In this document: piece by piece, positions 32,584 through 41,220 of the stretch | Layout of the letters: each line of letters starts with the position of its first letter | How positions within the stretch are numbered: the stretch's first letter is position 1 | DNA from: Alphaproteobacteria bacterium | Lineage (GTDB): Bacteria > Pseudomonadota > Alphaproteobacteria > Thalassobaculales > Thalassobaculaceae | Length of the DNA: 64,000 bases | NCBI GenBank assembly: GCA_022822665.1 | Contig: JAJEAR010000084.1 | Span: 40,219 to 104,218, forward strand | Direction: 5' to 3' | Translations under genes and position numbers: made by a program | Notes under the pieces: model-generated | What the model saw: only the letters and a program-made list of their open reading frames with translations | The model's database searches: none | What the model was told of the DNA's origin: nothing

Positions 32584-32612
32584 TTCCCAACGCCGCCGTC
32601 CCGGCGTATAGG
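32584..32612 (+). promoter_or_regulatory. Predicted promoter of cobT
   Basis: TTCCCA (32584-32589) and TATAGG (32607-32612) are separated by 17 bp. Transcription would start about 48 bases before the cobT ATG. I see no B12-box-like element of a cobalamin riboswitch in the leader, which is too short to hold one. Confidence 0.48.
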
Positions 32613-32667
32613 CTGGCGCGACCGGTGGCGCCGGACCCGTTCCGTGCGCGGTCTGGCAGGGGTGATG

Positions 32668-33696
32668 ATGAACCACGCGGCTGGGGCGGTTTCCTCGCTC
32701 GACGAGATCCGCGCGCTGATCGGCAGCCTGCCCGGCGCCGACCTCGCGGCGGGCACCGCGGCCGCGGCACGCGAGCGGGTGCTGACCAAGCCGGAGGGGT
32801 CGCTCGGCCGGCTGGAGGAACTCGCCCGCTGGATGGCCGAGTGGCAGGGCCGGCATCCTCCGGCGATCCGTCATCCCCGCACCGCGGTCTTCGCGGGCAA
32901 CCACGGGGTGGCGGCACGCGGCGTGTCGGCCTATCCAGCCGAGGTGACGGCGCAGATGGTCGCCAACTTCGTGGCGGGCGGTGCGGCGGTCAACCAGTTG
33001 TGCCGGCTGTTCGATGCCGATCTTCGCGTCTACGAACTCGGTCTGGACAGCCCGACGGCGGACTTCGTCGAGAACCCGGCCATGGGCGAGCACGAGTGTG
33101 TCACCGCGATCGCCTACGGAATGACGGCGGTGGAACCGGGCATCGACCTGATATGCCTCGGCGAGATGGGGATCGGCAACACCACCTCGGCCGCCGCCCT
33201 GTGCCTCGCGCTCCATGGCGGGACCGCGGCCGACTGGACCGGCACCGGCACCGGCGTGGCGGGGGAGACACTTCACCGCAAGATAGAGGTTGTCAAACAC
33301 GCCGTCGCCCGGCACCGCGACCGGGCGGGTGATCCGCTCGGCATCCTGGCGGCCCTCGGCGGACTCGAACTGGCCGCGATCGCCGGAGCGGTGCTTGCGG
33401 CCCGGATGGCCCGGGTTCCGGTGCTGCTCGACGGATTTGCCTGTACCGCGGCCGCAGCGGTCCTGCACGCGGTATCCCCGCGCGCCATCGACCACTGCCA
33501 GGTCGCCCACTGTTCCGTCGAGCCCGGTCACCGACTCCTGCTCGAGCGCATTGGCAGGAAACCGCTGCTCGACCTCGCAATGCGCCTTGGCGAGGGTTCG
33601 GGCGCGACCCTCGCCCTCGGCCTGCTGCAGGCCGCTGCCGCATGCCACCAGGGTATGGCTACCTTCGCGGAGGCGGGCGTCTCCGGACGCGACTGA
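32668..33696 (+). CDS. cobT: Nicotinate-nucleotide-dimethylbenzimidazole phosphoribosyltransferase
   Basis: The 342-residue enzyme makes alpha-ribazole phosphate from dimethylbenzimidazole and nicotinate mononucleotide. LTKPEGSLGRLEELARW, FAGNHGVAARGVSAYP, the signature GEMGIGNTTSAAAL and the catalytic-Glu region SVEPGHRLLLE are all present. Two tandem ATGs (32665, 32668) follow GGGG; I use the second. A perfect hairpin spans its stop codon. Confidence 0.96.
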   Translation: MNHAAGAVSSLDEIRALIGSLPGADLAAGTAAAARERVLTKPEGSLGRLEELARWMAEWQGRHPPAIRHPRTAVFAGNHGVAARGVSAYPAEVTAQMVANFVAGGAAVNQLCRLFDADLRVYELGLDSPTADFVENPAMGEHECVTAIAYGMTAVEPGIDLICLGEMGIGNTTSAAALCLALHGGTAADWTGTGTGVAGETLHRKIEVVKHAVARHRDRAGDPLGILAALGGLELAAIAGAVLAARMARVPVLLDGFACTAAAAVLHAVSPRAIDHCQVAHCSVEPGHRLLLERIGRKPLLDLAMRLGEGSGATLALGLLQAAAACHQGMATFAEAGVSGRD

Positions 33697-33708
33697 CGCA
33701 GTCGCGTC
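33686..33708. terminator. Hairpin spanning the cobT stop, between convergent genes
   Basis: Perfect 10-bp arms GACGCGACTG and CAGTCGCGTC flank ACG. The stem includes the cobT TGA and ends two bases before the cold-shock gene stop. It probably insulates both convergent transcripts, although there is no T-run. Confidence 0.5.
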
Positions 33709-33709
33709 G

Positions 33710-33922
33710 TCAGGTGTCGACGAGCGAGAGATTGTCCGCTGCGGACCGGCCATCCCTGCCGGCCACCAGGTCATAGCTGACGCTGTCGCCCTCGTTGACC
33801 CCCTGGATGCCCGAGCGGTGCAGGGCGGTGATGTGAACGAACACGTCGTTGCCGCCTTCGTCGGGCTGAATGAATCCGTATCCCTTGGCGTGGTTGAACC
33901 ACTTGATCTTTCCTACAGGCAT
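33710..33922 (-). CDS. CspA-family cold-shock protein
   Basis: This 70-residue single CSD protein has VGKIKWFNHAKGYGFIQP (RNP1 KGYGFI) and DVFVHITAL (RNP2). The ATG at 33922 follows AAGG. Such proteins bind single-stranded RNA and act as RNA chaperones. The 150-base leader between it and pyk may be regulatory, as in other csp genes, but I find no convincing promoter or fold by eye. Confidence 0.95.
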   Translation of the reverse strand: MPVGKIKWFNHAKGYGFIQPDEGGNDVFVHITALHRSGIQGVNEGDSVSYDLVAGRDGRSAADNLSLVDT

Positions 33923-34074
33923 GTACCTTGTTCCGTACTGGACGTGGAACCGGCGCGTTCGCGACGGCTCTGGCACGGTTCCATCCCTGCGAGTAAGGGT
34001 GCGGTGCGCCCGGCCTCGCCGGAAGCCGTGCATGGAGCAAGCTTGACAAAGACTGGGTCGGAAGGCAACCGCGG

Positions 34075-35484
34075 CTACGGTACCCTTTCGATTCTGAGCA
34101 CGTTGGTCGATCCCGGTGTTCCCATCGGGACACCGGCGGTCACGACGATCTTGTCGCCCGGCTGCGCAAAACCCTCGGCAAACGCGCTTTCCGTGGCGCG
34201 GACCACGACGGCGGAAAACCGTTCCTCGCGGGGGATGTGGACCGCGTGCACGCCCCAGGTGATGGCAAGCCGCCTGGCGGTTCGCAGGGACGAGGTGATG
34301 CACAGGATCGGAACCGGTGGCCGTTCCCGGGCGGCCCGCAGTGTCGTCGAACCGGAAACCGTGTAGGTGACGATGCAGGACGCGCTGACGGTTTCCGCTA
34401 CCTGGCGCGCCGCAAGCGTGATGGCGTCCGACACGGTCGGTTCGGGAGCTTCATGGCTGGCGGCGGACAGCGCATGGTAGAACCGGTCGCCCTCCACGGC
34501 GCGGATGATGCGGTCCATCATGGCCACCGCCTCGATCGGCCAGGCACCGGTCGCGGTCTCGGCCGAGAGCATGACCGCGTCGGCCGAGTCGAAGACGGCG
34601 GTGGCGACGTCGGACGCTTCGGCCCTGGTCGGTGCGGGCGCATGGACCATCGAGTCGAGCATCTGGGTCGCAACGATCACGGGTTTTCCGAGCCGCCGCG
34701 ACAGCTTGACGATCTGCTTCTGCAGCCCGGGTACCTGTTCGGGCGGCAGTTCCACGCCGAGGTCGCCGCGTGCGACCATCACGGCGTCGGTCATCTCGAC
34801 CAGCTCGTCGAGATGCTCGATCGCGGCCGGTTTCTCGAGCTTGATCAGCAGGCTGGCAGCGCCGCCGACGAGCCGGCGGGCCTGCGCCACGTCCTCCGGG
34901 CGCTGGACGAAGGACAGGGCAACCCAGTCGACGCCGAGGTCAAGCGCAAAGGCGAGGTCGCGGTGATCCTTGTCGCTGAGCGGCGACAGGTCGAGGACCA
35001 CGCCCGGCACGTTCACTCCCTTGCGGTCCGACAGGCTGCCTCCGGTGATCACCTCCGTCTCGAGCATGCGGGCGGTGCTTCGACCGACCCTTAGCCTGAT
35101 TCGACCGTCGTCGAGCAGCAGTTCGGTTCCCGCCCGCGCGGCCGCGAAGATCTCCGGGTGCGGCAGCTGCACCCGGTTCCGGTTGCCATCGACCGGGTCC
35201 AGGTGCAGCCGGAAGGTATCGCCGGGCTCGAGCGTGATCCCGCCGTCCGGAAAGGTGCCGATCCGCAGCTTAGGCCCCTGCAGGTCGGCCATGATGCCGA
35301 TCGGCCGGCCAAGGGCCTGCTCGGTCTCGCGGATCCTGCTGTAGATCGCGCGGTGATCGTCATGGGTCCCGTGACTGAAGTTCAGCCGGAAGACATCGAC
35401 CCCGGTCTCGACCAGCTCGCGGACACGGTGCGCGCTCGCGGGGCCGAGCGTGGCGACGATCCTTGTATTCCTGTACCGGCGCAT
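34075..35484 (-). CDS. pyk: Pyruvate kinase
   Basis: The 469-residue enzyme converts PEP and ADP to pyruvate and ATP. Segments in order are RIVATLGPAS, VFRLNFSHGTHDDH, MADLQGPKLRIG, VALSFVQRPEDV, LLIKLEKPAAIEHLDEL (catalytic Lys and Mg-binding Glu), AVMVARGDLGVELP and ATQMLDSM. The C-terminal allosteric domain has GSTTLRAARERPPVPI and ends TNVLRIERVP. No strong ribosome-binding site precedes the ATG at 35484. Confidence 0.97.
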   Translation of the reverse strand: MRRYRNTRIVATLGPASAHRVRELVETGVDVFRLNFSHGTHDDHRAIYSRIRETEQALGRPIGIMADLQGPKLRIGTFPDGGITLEPGDTFRLHLDPVDGNRNRVQLPHPEIFAAARAGTELLLDDGRIRLRVGRSTARMLETEVITGGSLSDRKGVNVPGVVLDLSPLSDKDHRDLAFALDLGVDWVALSFVQRPEDVAQARRLVGGAASLLIKLEKPAAIEHLDELVEMTDAVMVARGDLGVELPPEQVPGLQKQIVKLSRRLGKPVIVATQMLDSMVHAPAPTRAEASDVATAVFDSADAVMLSAETATGAWPIEAVAMMDRIIRAVEGDRFYHALSAASHEAPEPTVSDAITLAARQVAETVSASCIVTYTVSGSTTLRAARERPPVPILCITSSLRTARRLAITWGVHAVHIPREERFSAVVVRATESAFAEGFAQPGDKIVVTAGVPMGTPGSTNVLRIERVP

Positions 35485-35530
35485 GACAGCAGAAGACCCC
35501 GCGAGCGTTTCAGCCGTATGTCAGCCGGGC

Positions 35531-36367
35531 TCACCCGAGCAGCGGACCGTAGCGATCCAGCAACGCCAGTACCTGGTCGCGTCCTTCCGACGGCAGCGGG
35601 AGGATGGCGCGGTCGATCCCGGCCTGGGCGTAGTTCTCGAGCGTCTGTGCATCGGCCGGTGCCCCGAACACGCTGACGGTCAGGCTTGCCATGTCCCGGC
35701 CGGCGGCGTCGGCGGTGCGCCGGAGCCGGTCCATCGACACGGCCGGGTCGAAGCCGCCCCGGCCGCGCGGAAACCAGCCGTCACAATATTCGACCACGCG
35801 GCGCAGCGTGAAGTCGCTTTCGCCGCCGAGCAGCAGCGGCGGGTGCGGCTGCTGCGCCGGCTTGGGCCAGGACCAGGTCGGCTCGAAGGACACGTGCTCG
35901 CCACTGAAGGAGGCCTCCTCCTCGCCCCACAACGCCTTCATCGCCAGCACGTGTTCACGCAGCATCGCGAACCGGGTCCGGTAGGTCGCTCCGTGGTCTT
36001 CCATCTCCTCGACGTTCCAGCCACCGCCCATGCCGAAGACGAATCGCCCGTTCGACATCATGTCGAGGCTGGCGACCGACTTCGCGGTCACGATCGGGTC
36101 ACGCTGCGGCACCAGGCAGATCCCGGTCCCGAGCCTGAGCCTGGTGGTCACCGCCGCCGCCCAGGACAGGGTCACGAACGGGTCAAGAGTGTGGGAGTAC
36201 TGCTTCGGAAGCGGGCCGCCTCCCGGGAACGGCGACTTCCGGCTGGTCGGAATGTGGGTATGTTCCGGCACGAACAGGGACTCGAATCCCCGGTCCTCGA
36301 GTTCCCGGGCAAGCTCGTCCGCCCTGATGCTGTAGTCCGTGTCGAAGATGAAAACACCGATATCCAT
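35531..36367 (-). CDS. LLM-class (luciferase-like) flavin-dependent oxidoreductase
   Basis: The 278-residue TIM-barrel protein resembles F420-dependent oxidoreductases: FESLFVPEHTHIP, LGTGICLVPQRDPI, LDMMSNGRFVFGMGGGWNVEEME and PHPPLLLGGESDFTLRRV. Cofactor (FMN or F420) and substrate cannot be told from sequence alone. A leftward TATAGT box (36412-36407) lies about 40 bases upstream of the ATG, with only a poor -35 partner. It is divergent from the ThDP-enzyme operon. Confidence 0.88.
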   Translation of the reverse strand: MDIGVFIFDTDYSIRADELARELEDRGFESLFVPEHTHIPTSRKSPFPGGGPLPKQYSHTLDPFVTLSWAAAVTTRLRLGTGICLVPQRDPIVTAKSVASLDMMSNGRFVFGMGGGWNVEEMEDHGATYRTRFAMLREHVLAMKALWGEEEASFSGEHVSFEPTWSWPKPAQQPHPPLLLGGESDFTLRRVVEYCDGWFPRGRGGFDPAVSMDRLRRTADAAGRDMASLTVSVFGAPADAQTLENYAQAGIDRAILPLPSEGRDQVLALLDRYGPLLG

Positions 36368-36534
36368 GAACCGTCCCCAGTTTCTCGGCTAGTGTGGCGC
36401 ACACGTACTATACCAACCCCGGTGCCTGCGTGCGCGCCTCGCGCGCCGGCATCATCACCCTTGCGATGGGTGCGGAACGCCGGCGGTGCTATGACGCCGT
36501 CGACGAGCCGAATGTTCCCGACCCGGAGACCGCA

Positions 36535-38220
36535 ATGACACGAACCGTAGCCCGGCTGCTCGCCGACAGCCTCGAGGCGCATGGCGTCGACCAGATCTTC
36601 TGTGTGCCCGGCGAGAGCTACGTCGGTCTTACCAGCGTGCTGGTTGCGCGCAACACCGTGCGCATCGTGGTCTGCCGGCACGAGGCCGGCGCCGCCTTCA
36701 TGGCTGCGGCCGACGGACGGCTGCGTGACCGGGCGGGTGTCGCGGTGGTCAGCCGTGGTCCCGGGCTCGCCAACGGCCTGGTCGCCGTTCACTCCGCCTA
36801 CCACGATGCCACCGCGCTGGTGATGCTGATCGGCCAGGTAGAGCGCGCCGAATTCGGCCGCCAGGCGCTGCAGGAACAGAACTACTCGCTGCTGCTGGCC
36901 GACATCACCAAGCTGGTGATCGAGGTCAACGAGCCCGACACCGCGTCGGAGGCCCTTGCACGGGCATTCCACGTGGCCGAGAGCGGCACACCCGGTCCGG
37001 TCGCCGTGGTCCTGCCGGAAGACCTTTTCGACGCCGTCACCGCGGCGCCGGTGGACCCGCCCCGGCCCGCGGTCATCCCCGGACCCCGCGCGGGCGACCT
37101 CGATCGTCTGGTCGGGATGCTGGCCGAGGCGGAGAGGCCGCTGGTGCTGGTGGGAGGCGCGATGCTCGCCGATGCGGTACGCGATCCCCGGGCCCTTGCG
37201 GACCTGTGCAGCCTTGCGGAACGCTGGTCGCTGCCGGTCAGCCCGACCCATCGCCGTCCCCAGCTGTTCGACGCACGCCACCCGAACTTCGGGGGGTACA
37301 TGGGCATCCGCGTCCCGCCCGTCCTGATCGCCGAGATGAAGCGGGCCGACCTGCTGCTGGCACTGGGCGAACGGCTGACCGACACCGTCAGCCAGTCCTA
37401 CAGCTTTCCGGCGGCTCCGGCGCCGCAGGTACCGCTGGTGCACGTCTGGCCGGATGCGGACGAGGTCGGCCGTGTCTGGCGACCCGATCTCGGCATTCCC
37501 GCGAGCCCGCACGAGGTCGTGCGCGGCCTGCTTGCACAGGCGCCGCCGCCGGTCCCTGCCGGACGGGCCGAATGGATTGCCGGGCTGAACGGCCTGCATC
37601 GCCGGCTGCTGGCCCCGGAATGGGAGAGCGCGGAGGACGGCGTGAACTTCGCGGCCGTTGTCTGTGCCGTCGAGCGTCACCTCGAGCCGGACGCGACGGT
37701 GACGACCGATGCTGGCAACTTCGGCAGCTTCGTGCACCGGCATATCGGTTTCGGCCAGCGCCACGTGTTCCTCGCCTCGGTGGTCGGGGCCATGGGATCG
37801 GGCATGCCGATGGCGGTTGCCGCCGGTCTGCGACGCCCCGGAACCCAGCAGGTCTGCTTCATCGGGGACGGGGGTGCCCTGATGATGGGCAACGAGATCG
37901 CCACCGCCCGCCAGTACGGGGTCAACCCGGTCATGATCATCGCGGACAACTCGGTCTACGGCACCATCGCGATGCACGGGCTGACGCGGTATCCCGATCG
38001 CCCGATCCTCGAGGGGACGCGGCTGACCAATCCGGATTTCGCGGACTGGGGAAGGAGCTTCGGCGCGGAAGGGTTCACGATCCGCAGCGAGGACGAGGTC
38101 GAGGAGGTGATCGCGTCGGCCTTCGCGGTCCGGACCCGTCCGGTGGTGGTACACTGCCACACCTCGCAGCTGCAGATGAACGCGTGGCGGCGCTACGAGG
38201 GCGGCGAGGTGCTGCCGTGA
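36535..38220 (+). CDS. ThDP-dependent acetolactate synthase-like enzyme
   Basis: The 561-residue enzyme has the three-domain plan of the acetohydroxyacid synthase family. The cofactor-activating Glu is in VCRHEAGAAFMAAADG, the central domain has PLVLVGGAML, and the ThDP motif is GDGGALMMGNEIA ending at IADN. It is the first of four overlapped genes with a 2-hydroxyacid/2-ketoacid dehydrogenase, an FAH hydrolase and an LLM oxidoreductase, with no regulatory subunit. It is therefore unlikely to be the biosynthetic AHAS; a decarboxylase or lyase acting on a 2-keto acid is more likely. The ATG at 36535 follows CGGAG. Confidence 0.87.
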   Translation: MTRTVARLLADSLEAHGVDQIFCVPGESYVGLTSVLVARNTVRIVVCRHEAGAAFMAAADGRLRDRAGVAVVSRGPGLANGLVAVHSAYHDATALVMLIGQVERAEFGRQALQEQNYSLLLADITKLVIEVNEPDTASEALARAFHVAESGTPGPVAVVLPEDLFDAVTAAPVDPPRPAVIPGPRAGDLDRLVGMLAEAERPLVLVGGAMLADAVRDPRALADLCSLAERWSLPVSPTHRRPQLFDARHPNFGGYMGIRVPPVLIAEMKRADLLLALGERLTDTVSQSYSFPAAPAPQVPLVHVWPDADEVGRVWRPDLGIPASPHEVVRGLLAQAPPPVPAGRAEWIAGLNGLHRRLLAPEWESAEDGVNFAAVVCAVERHLEPDATVTTDAGNFGSFVHRHIGFGQRHVFLASVVGAMGSGMPMAVAAGLRRPGTQQVCFIGDGGALMMGNEIATARQYGVNPVMIIADNSVYGTIAMHGLTRYPDRPILEGTRLTNPDFADWGRSFGAEGFTIRSEDEVEEVIASAFAVRTRPVVVHCHTSQLQMNAWRRYEGGEVLP

Positions 38221-39347
38221 CCGTGCGGGTGCCCGCCGATCTGGTCCATCGCCAGATCCTCACCGTCCTGACGGCCTGGGGCATGCCGCCCGACCTCGCC
38301 GAAACCACCGCGGGCGTGATGGTCGAGACCGACCTCAGGGGGGTGGATTCCCACGGCATCAACATGCTGCGCCAGTACGACGAGACCTTCCGGCGCGGCG
38401 CGCTGGACGTGCGCGCACGTCCGAAGCTGCTGCGCGACCGGCCGACCAGCGCCCTTCTCGATGCCGGGCATGGCCTCGGCCACCCGGTATCGGTCGAGGC
38501 CGTGACGCGCGCCATCGAGAAGGCGAAGTCGTGCGACATCGCCATGGTGTGCGTGGTGAACTCGCATCATTTCGGGGCGGCGGGCCATTATGCCGAGCTC
38601 GCGGCGAGGGCGGGGATGATCGGCCTGGTCACCACGTCGAGCCGGGGCATTACCATGGTTCCCACCCGCGGTCTCGAACCGGTACTGGGCACCAACCCGT
38701 TCGCACTCGCTGCCCCGGCCGGGCGACACCCGCCGCTGGTTCTCGACTTCGCGACCACCGTGGCCGCCGTCAACCGCGTCCGCGTCCGCCACCTGCGCGG
38801 TCTCGAACTGCCCGAAGGCTGGGTTACGGATGGTGACGGCGGTCCGGTTCGTGACGCCGGCGAGGCGCTGGAGATCTTCACCCGGCGTTCTGGAGGCGGC
38901 CTCAACCCGATTGGCGGTGCCGGCGAGATCCTCGGCGGCCACAAGGGGTACGGGCTGGCGCTGTTCTCGCACCTTCTCGGGGGGACGCTTCCGGGCGCGT
39001 CGTTCTCGCCGGTCCGGGTCCGGACCCAGAAGCGCGAGGATCCGGACCGGCTCGGCCACTGGTTCCAGGTGATCAACCCGGAGGCATTCCGCCCGGTGGA
39101 CGAGTTCCTCGCCGATGTCGACGAGGTGATTGACACGCTGAAGGCCTCTCGGCCAGCGAACCCCGACCTGCCTGTCCTGGTGGCAGGGGAACCCGAACGC
39201 CTGACCCGCGAGGACAGGCTGCGTCATGGCATCCCGCTCCCCGACACCCTGTGCGACATAGTGCGCCGGCTTGCCGGGACAGCCGGCGTGCCGTATCTGC
39301 TCGACGGGTGTCGGGATGTCCCCGCACTCCAGGGAGGAAGCCGATGA
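38217..39347 (+). CDS. Ldh family (type 2 malate/L-lactate dehydrogenase-like) oxidoreductase
   Basis: The 376-residue NAD(P) enzyme belongs to the YlbC/ComC/Ldh_2 family, which does not have a Rossmann fold. The diagnostic segments are RGVDSHGINMLRQYDE with the catalytic His, VNSHHFGAAGHYAELA, LGTNPFALAAPAG and GGHKGYGLALFSHLLGG. Family members oxidise malate, L-lactate, sulfolactate, ureidoglycolate or 2,3-diketogulonate. The start is a GTG at 38217 that overlaps the upstream stop. In this operon it probably oxidises a 2-hydroxy acid to the keto acid used by the ThDP enzyme or the FAH hydrolase, which is inference. Confidence 0.9.
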   Translation: MTVRVPADLVHRQILTVLTAWGMPPDLAETTAGVMVETDLRGVDSHGINMLRQYDETFRRGALDVRARPKLLRDRPTSALLDAGHGLGHPVSVEAVTRAIEKAKSCDIAMVCVVNSHHFGAAGHYAELAARAGMIGLVTTSSRGITMVPTRGLEPVLGTNPFALAAPAGRHPPLVLDFATTVAAVNRVRVRHLRGLELPEGWVTDGDGGPVRDAGEALEIFTRRSGGGLNPIGGAGEILGGHKGYGLALFSHLLGGTLPGASFSPVRVRTQKREDPDRLGHWFQVINPEAFRPVDEFLADVDEVIDTLKASRPANPDLPVLVAGEPERLTREDRLRHGIPLPDTLCDIVRRLAGTAGVPYLLDGCRDVPALQGGSR

Positions 39348-40279
39348 AACTGGCCTTTCACGATGAATTTGTCCCTTCCGTGGTGACCGGTCGCGGCGTC
39401 GTCGACGTGTCCGACATCGTTCGCGACATCCCGCACACCGGGCCCGGCGACCTGATGAACGGGCTGATCGCCCGCTTCGACGCCTACCGGGACCGGCTCG
39501 AGGCCCGCGCCGCGGACGGCCCGGCGGTCCCGCTTGACCAGGTCCGGCTCAGGCCGCCGTTGCCGCGTCCCGGGGCCATCGACTGCATGGCGGTCAACTA
39601 CATGGAGGACGGAACCCTGTCGGAGAAGCCGCCCCGCAACGGCTTCCACAAGACGCCGGGCGCAATCATCGGTCCCGGTGATACCATGGTCCTGCCGGAT
39701 GTCCCGGCAACCATCTTCGAGGGCGAGGCCGAACTGGCGCTGGTCATCGGCAGGCGGGCCTGGCAGGTATCGGAAGCCGACGCGTTGTCGTACGTGTTCG
39801 GCTACACCAACTTCATCGACGGGTCCGCCCGCGGACTTCCGCCGGACCGCAACGTGTTCTTCCAGGTCAAGTCTCGCGCGACCTTCGCGCCGATCGGACC
39901 CTGGATCGTCACCGCCGACGAGATCGACGATCCCCAGGACCTGGACGTCCGGCTGTGGGTGAACGACGAACTCAAGCAGGACTTCAACACCAGCGACATG
40001 GCCCACAGGATCCCGGAGGTCATCGCCTGGCTGAGCTCGATCCACGTACTCGAGCCCGGCGACCTGGTGGCCACGGGAACCAACCACCGCGGCCTCAGCG
40101 CCTTCCAGGACGGCGACCGGATCCGGCTCCGGATCGCCCGGATCGGTACACTGGAGATCTCGGTGAGCGATGCGCTCGGGCGGACCTGGGCGCGGGAAAC
40201 CAGGCTCGACAGGGCCAACCAGGGGCATGCCACCCCGACCCCGCAGCTGACAGGGAAGTACGCGCCGGGGAACGGATGA
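39344..40279 (+). CDS. Fumarylacetoacetate hydrolase family protein
   Basis: The 311-residue protein starts at 39344, after GGGAGG, overlapping the previous stop by four bases. The catalytic FAH core has AIDCMAVNYMEDG, FHKTPGAIIGPGDTM, metal-ligand region IFEGEAELALVIGRRA and GYTNFIDGSARGL, then DLVATGTNH. The usual GYTxxNDxSARD wording is altered (IDG for NDx, G for D), so substrate handling may differ. The family hydrolyses C-C bonds in diketo acids or hydrates/decarboxylates 2-oxo-4-enoates. A C-terminal extension (TPTPQLTGKYAPG) follows the core. Confidence 0.9.
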   Translation: MKLAFHDEFVPSVVTGRGVVDVSDIVRDIPHTGPGDLMNGLIARFDAYRDRLEARAADGPAVPLDQVRLRPPLPRPGAIDCMAVNYMEDGTLSEKPPRNGFHKTPGAIIGPGDTMVLPDVPATIFEGEAELALVIGRRAWQVSEADALSYVFGYTNFIDGSARGLPPDRNVFFQVKSRATFAPIGPWIVTADEIDDPQDLDVRLWVNDELKQDFNTSDMAHRIPEVIAWLSSIHVLEPGDLVATGTNHRGLSAFQDGDRIRLRIARIGTLEISVSDALGRTWARETRLDRANQGHATPTPQLTGKYAPGNG

Positions 40280-41217
40280 TGGCCGGGCTGGAACGGTTCG
40301 GCCTCGATGTCGGGATCTACGGCAGCCTGGCCGAGCCCGGCACCATCATCGATCTCGCGCGGTTTGCCGAGGACACCGGCTTCGGGTCGATCTGGCTCGC
40401 CGATCACGTCGCCATGCCGGTGCGGTTCGACTCGCGCTATCCGTACAGTCCCGACGGCGGATTCCCGGCGCCGGTCTCCGAGGCGCTGTACGAGCCGCTC
40501 GCCACCCTCGGTGTGCTGGCGGGCGCCACCCGCCGGGTCCGGCTCGGCACCGCGGTCCTGATCATGCCGTACCGCAACCCGCTGCTGACCGCCCGCATGC
40601 TTGTCACCATCGACAGGTTCTCCGGCGGCAGGGTGACGCTCGGCGCCGGTGTCGGCTGGCTCAGGGAGGAATTCGAGGCGCTCGGGGCTGACCACGCGCG
40701 GCGAGGCCGGGCGACCGACGAGGCGCTCGAGGTGTTCAAGGCGGTCTGTGCCGGGGGCGAGGTTTCCTACCGGGGCGAGACCACGCGATTCGACCCGGTG
40801 CATTCAAACCCGGGTTCGGTCCAGCGGCCGCATCCGCCGATCCTGGTGGGCGGCGTGTCGGACCCGGCCCTGCGCCGGGTGGTCCGGCACGGTGACGGGT
40901 GGCTTGCGGTGGCGCTCGACCGGCCCATGCTGACCGAGCGACTGGCCGCGCTGCGCCGCCTTGCCTCCGGGGCGGGCCGGGATCCCGACGGTCTCGACCT
41001 TGTCTTCAAGATCTTCATCGCCCCGGGCGAGGCCCGTCCCGGTCCCTGGGGTGGCCGCGACATCGGCAGCGGCTCTCCGGACGAGATCCTCGGCGACCTG
41101 CGGATGATTCTCGACGCCGGGATCGGAACGGTGATCGTGCGCTACCGGGGCGATGATGCCGAGGCCCAGAAGCGGGAAATGGAACGGTTTGCCGCCGAGG
41201 TCGTGCCCCGGCTGTAA
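40276..41217 (+). CDS. LLM-class (F420-type) flavin-dependent oxidoreductase
   Basis: The 313-residue luciferase-like protein has GFGSIWLADHVAMP, VRLGTAVLIMPYRNPLLTARM, IDRFSGGRVTLGAGVGWLREEFEALG and PHPPILVGGVSD, the F420-dependent LLM pattern. It is the last of four genes joined by 4-nt overlaps from 36535, so it is translated with the ThDP enzyme, dehydrogenase and FAH protein. Its role in the pathway is not deducible. Confidence 0.9.
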   Translation: MMAGLERFGLDVGIYGSLAEPGTIIDLARFAEDTGFGSIWLADHVAMPVRFDSRYPYSPDGGFPAPVSEALYEPLATLGVLAGATRRVRLGTAVLIMPYRNPLLTARMLVTIDRFSGGRVTLGAGVGWLREEFEALGADHARRGRATDEALEVFKAVCAGGEVSYRGETTRFDPVHSNPGSVQRPHPPILVGGVSDPALRRVVRHGDGWLAVALDRPMLTERLAALRRLASGAGRDPDGLDLVFKIFIAPGEARPGPWGGRDIGSGSPDEILGDLRMILDAGIGTVIVRYRGDDAEAQKREMERFAAEVVPRL

Positions 41218-41220
41218 CGG

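Noticed and set aside
32534..32667. Cobalamin riboswitch between cobS and cobT
   Set aside because: The region is too short and lacks a B12-box-like sequence; an ordinary promoter explains it better.
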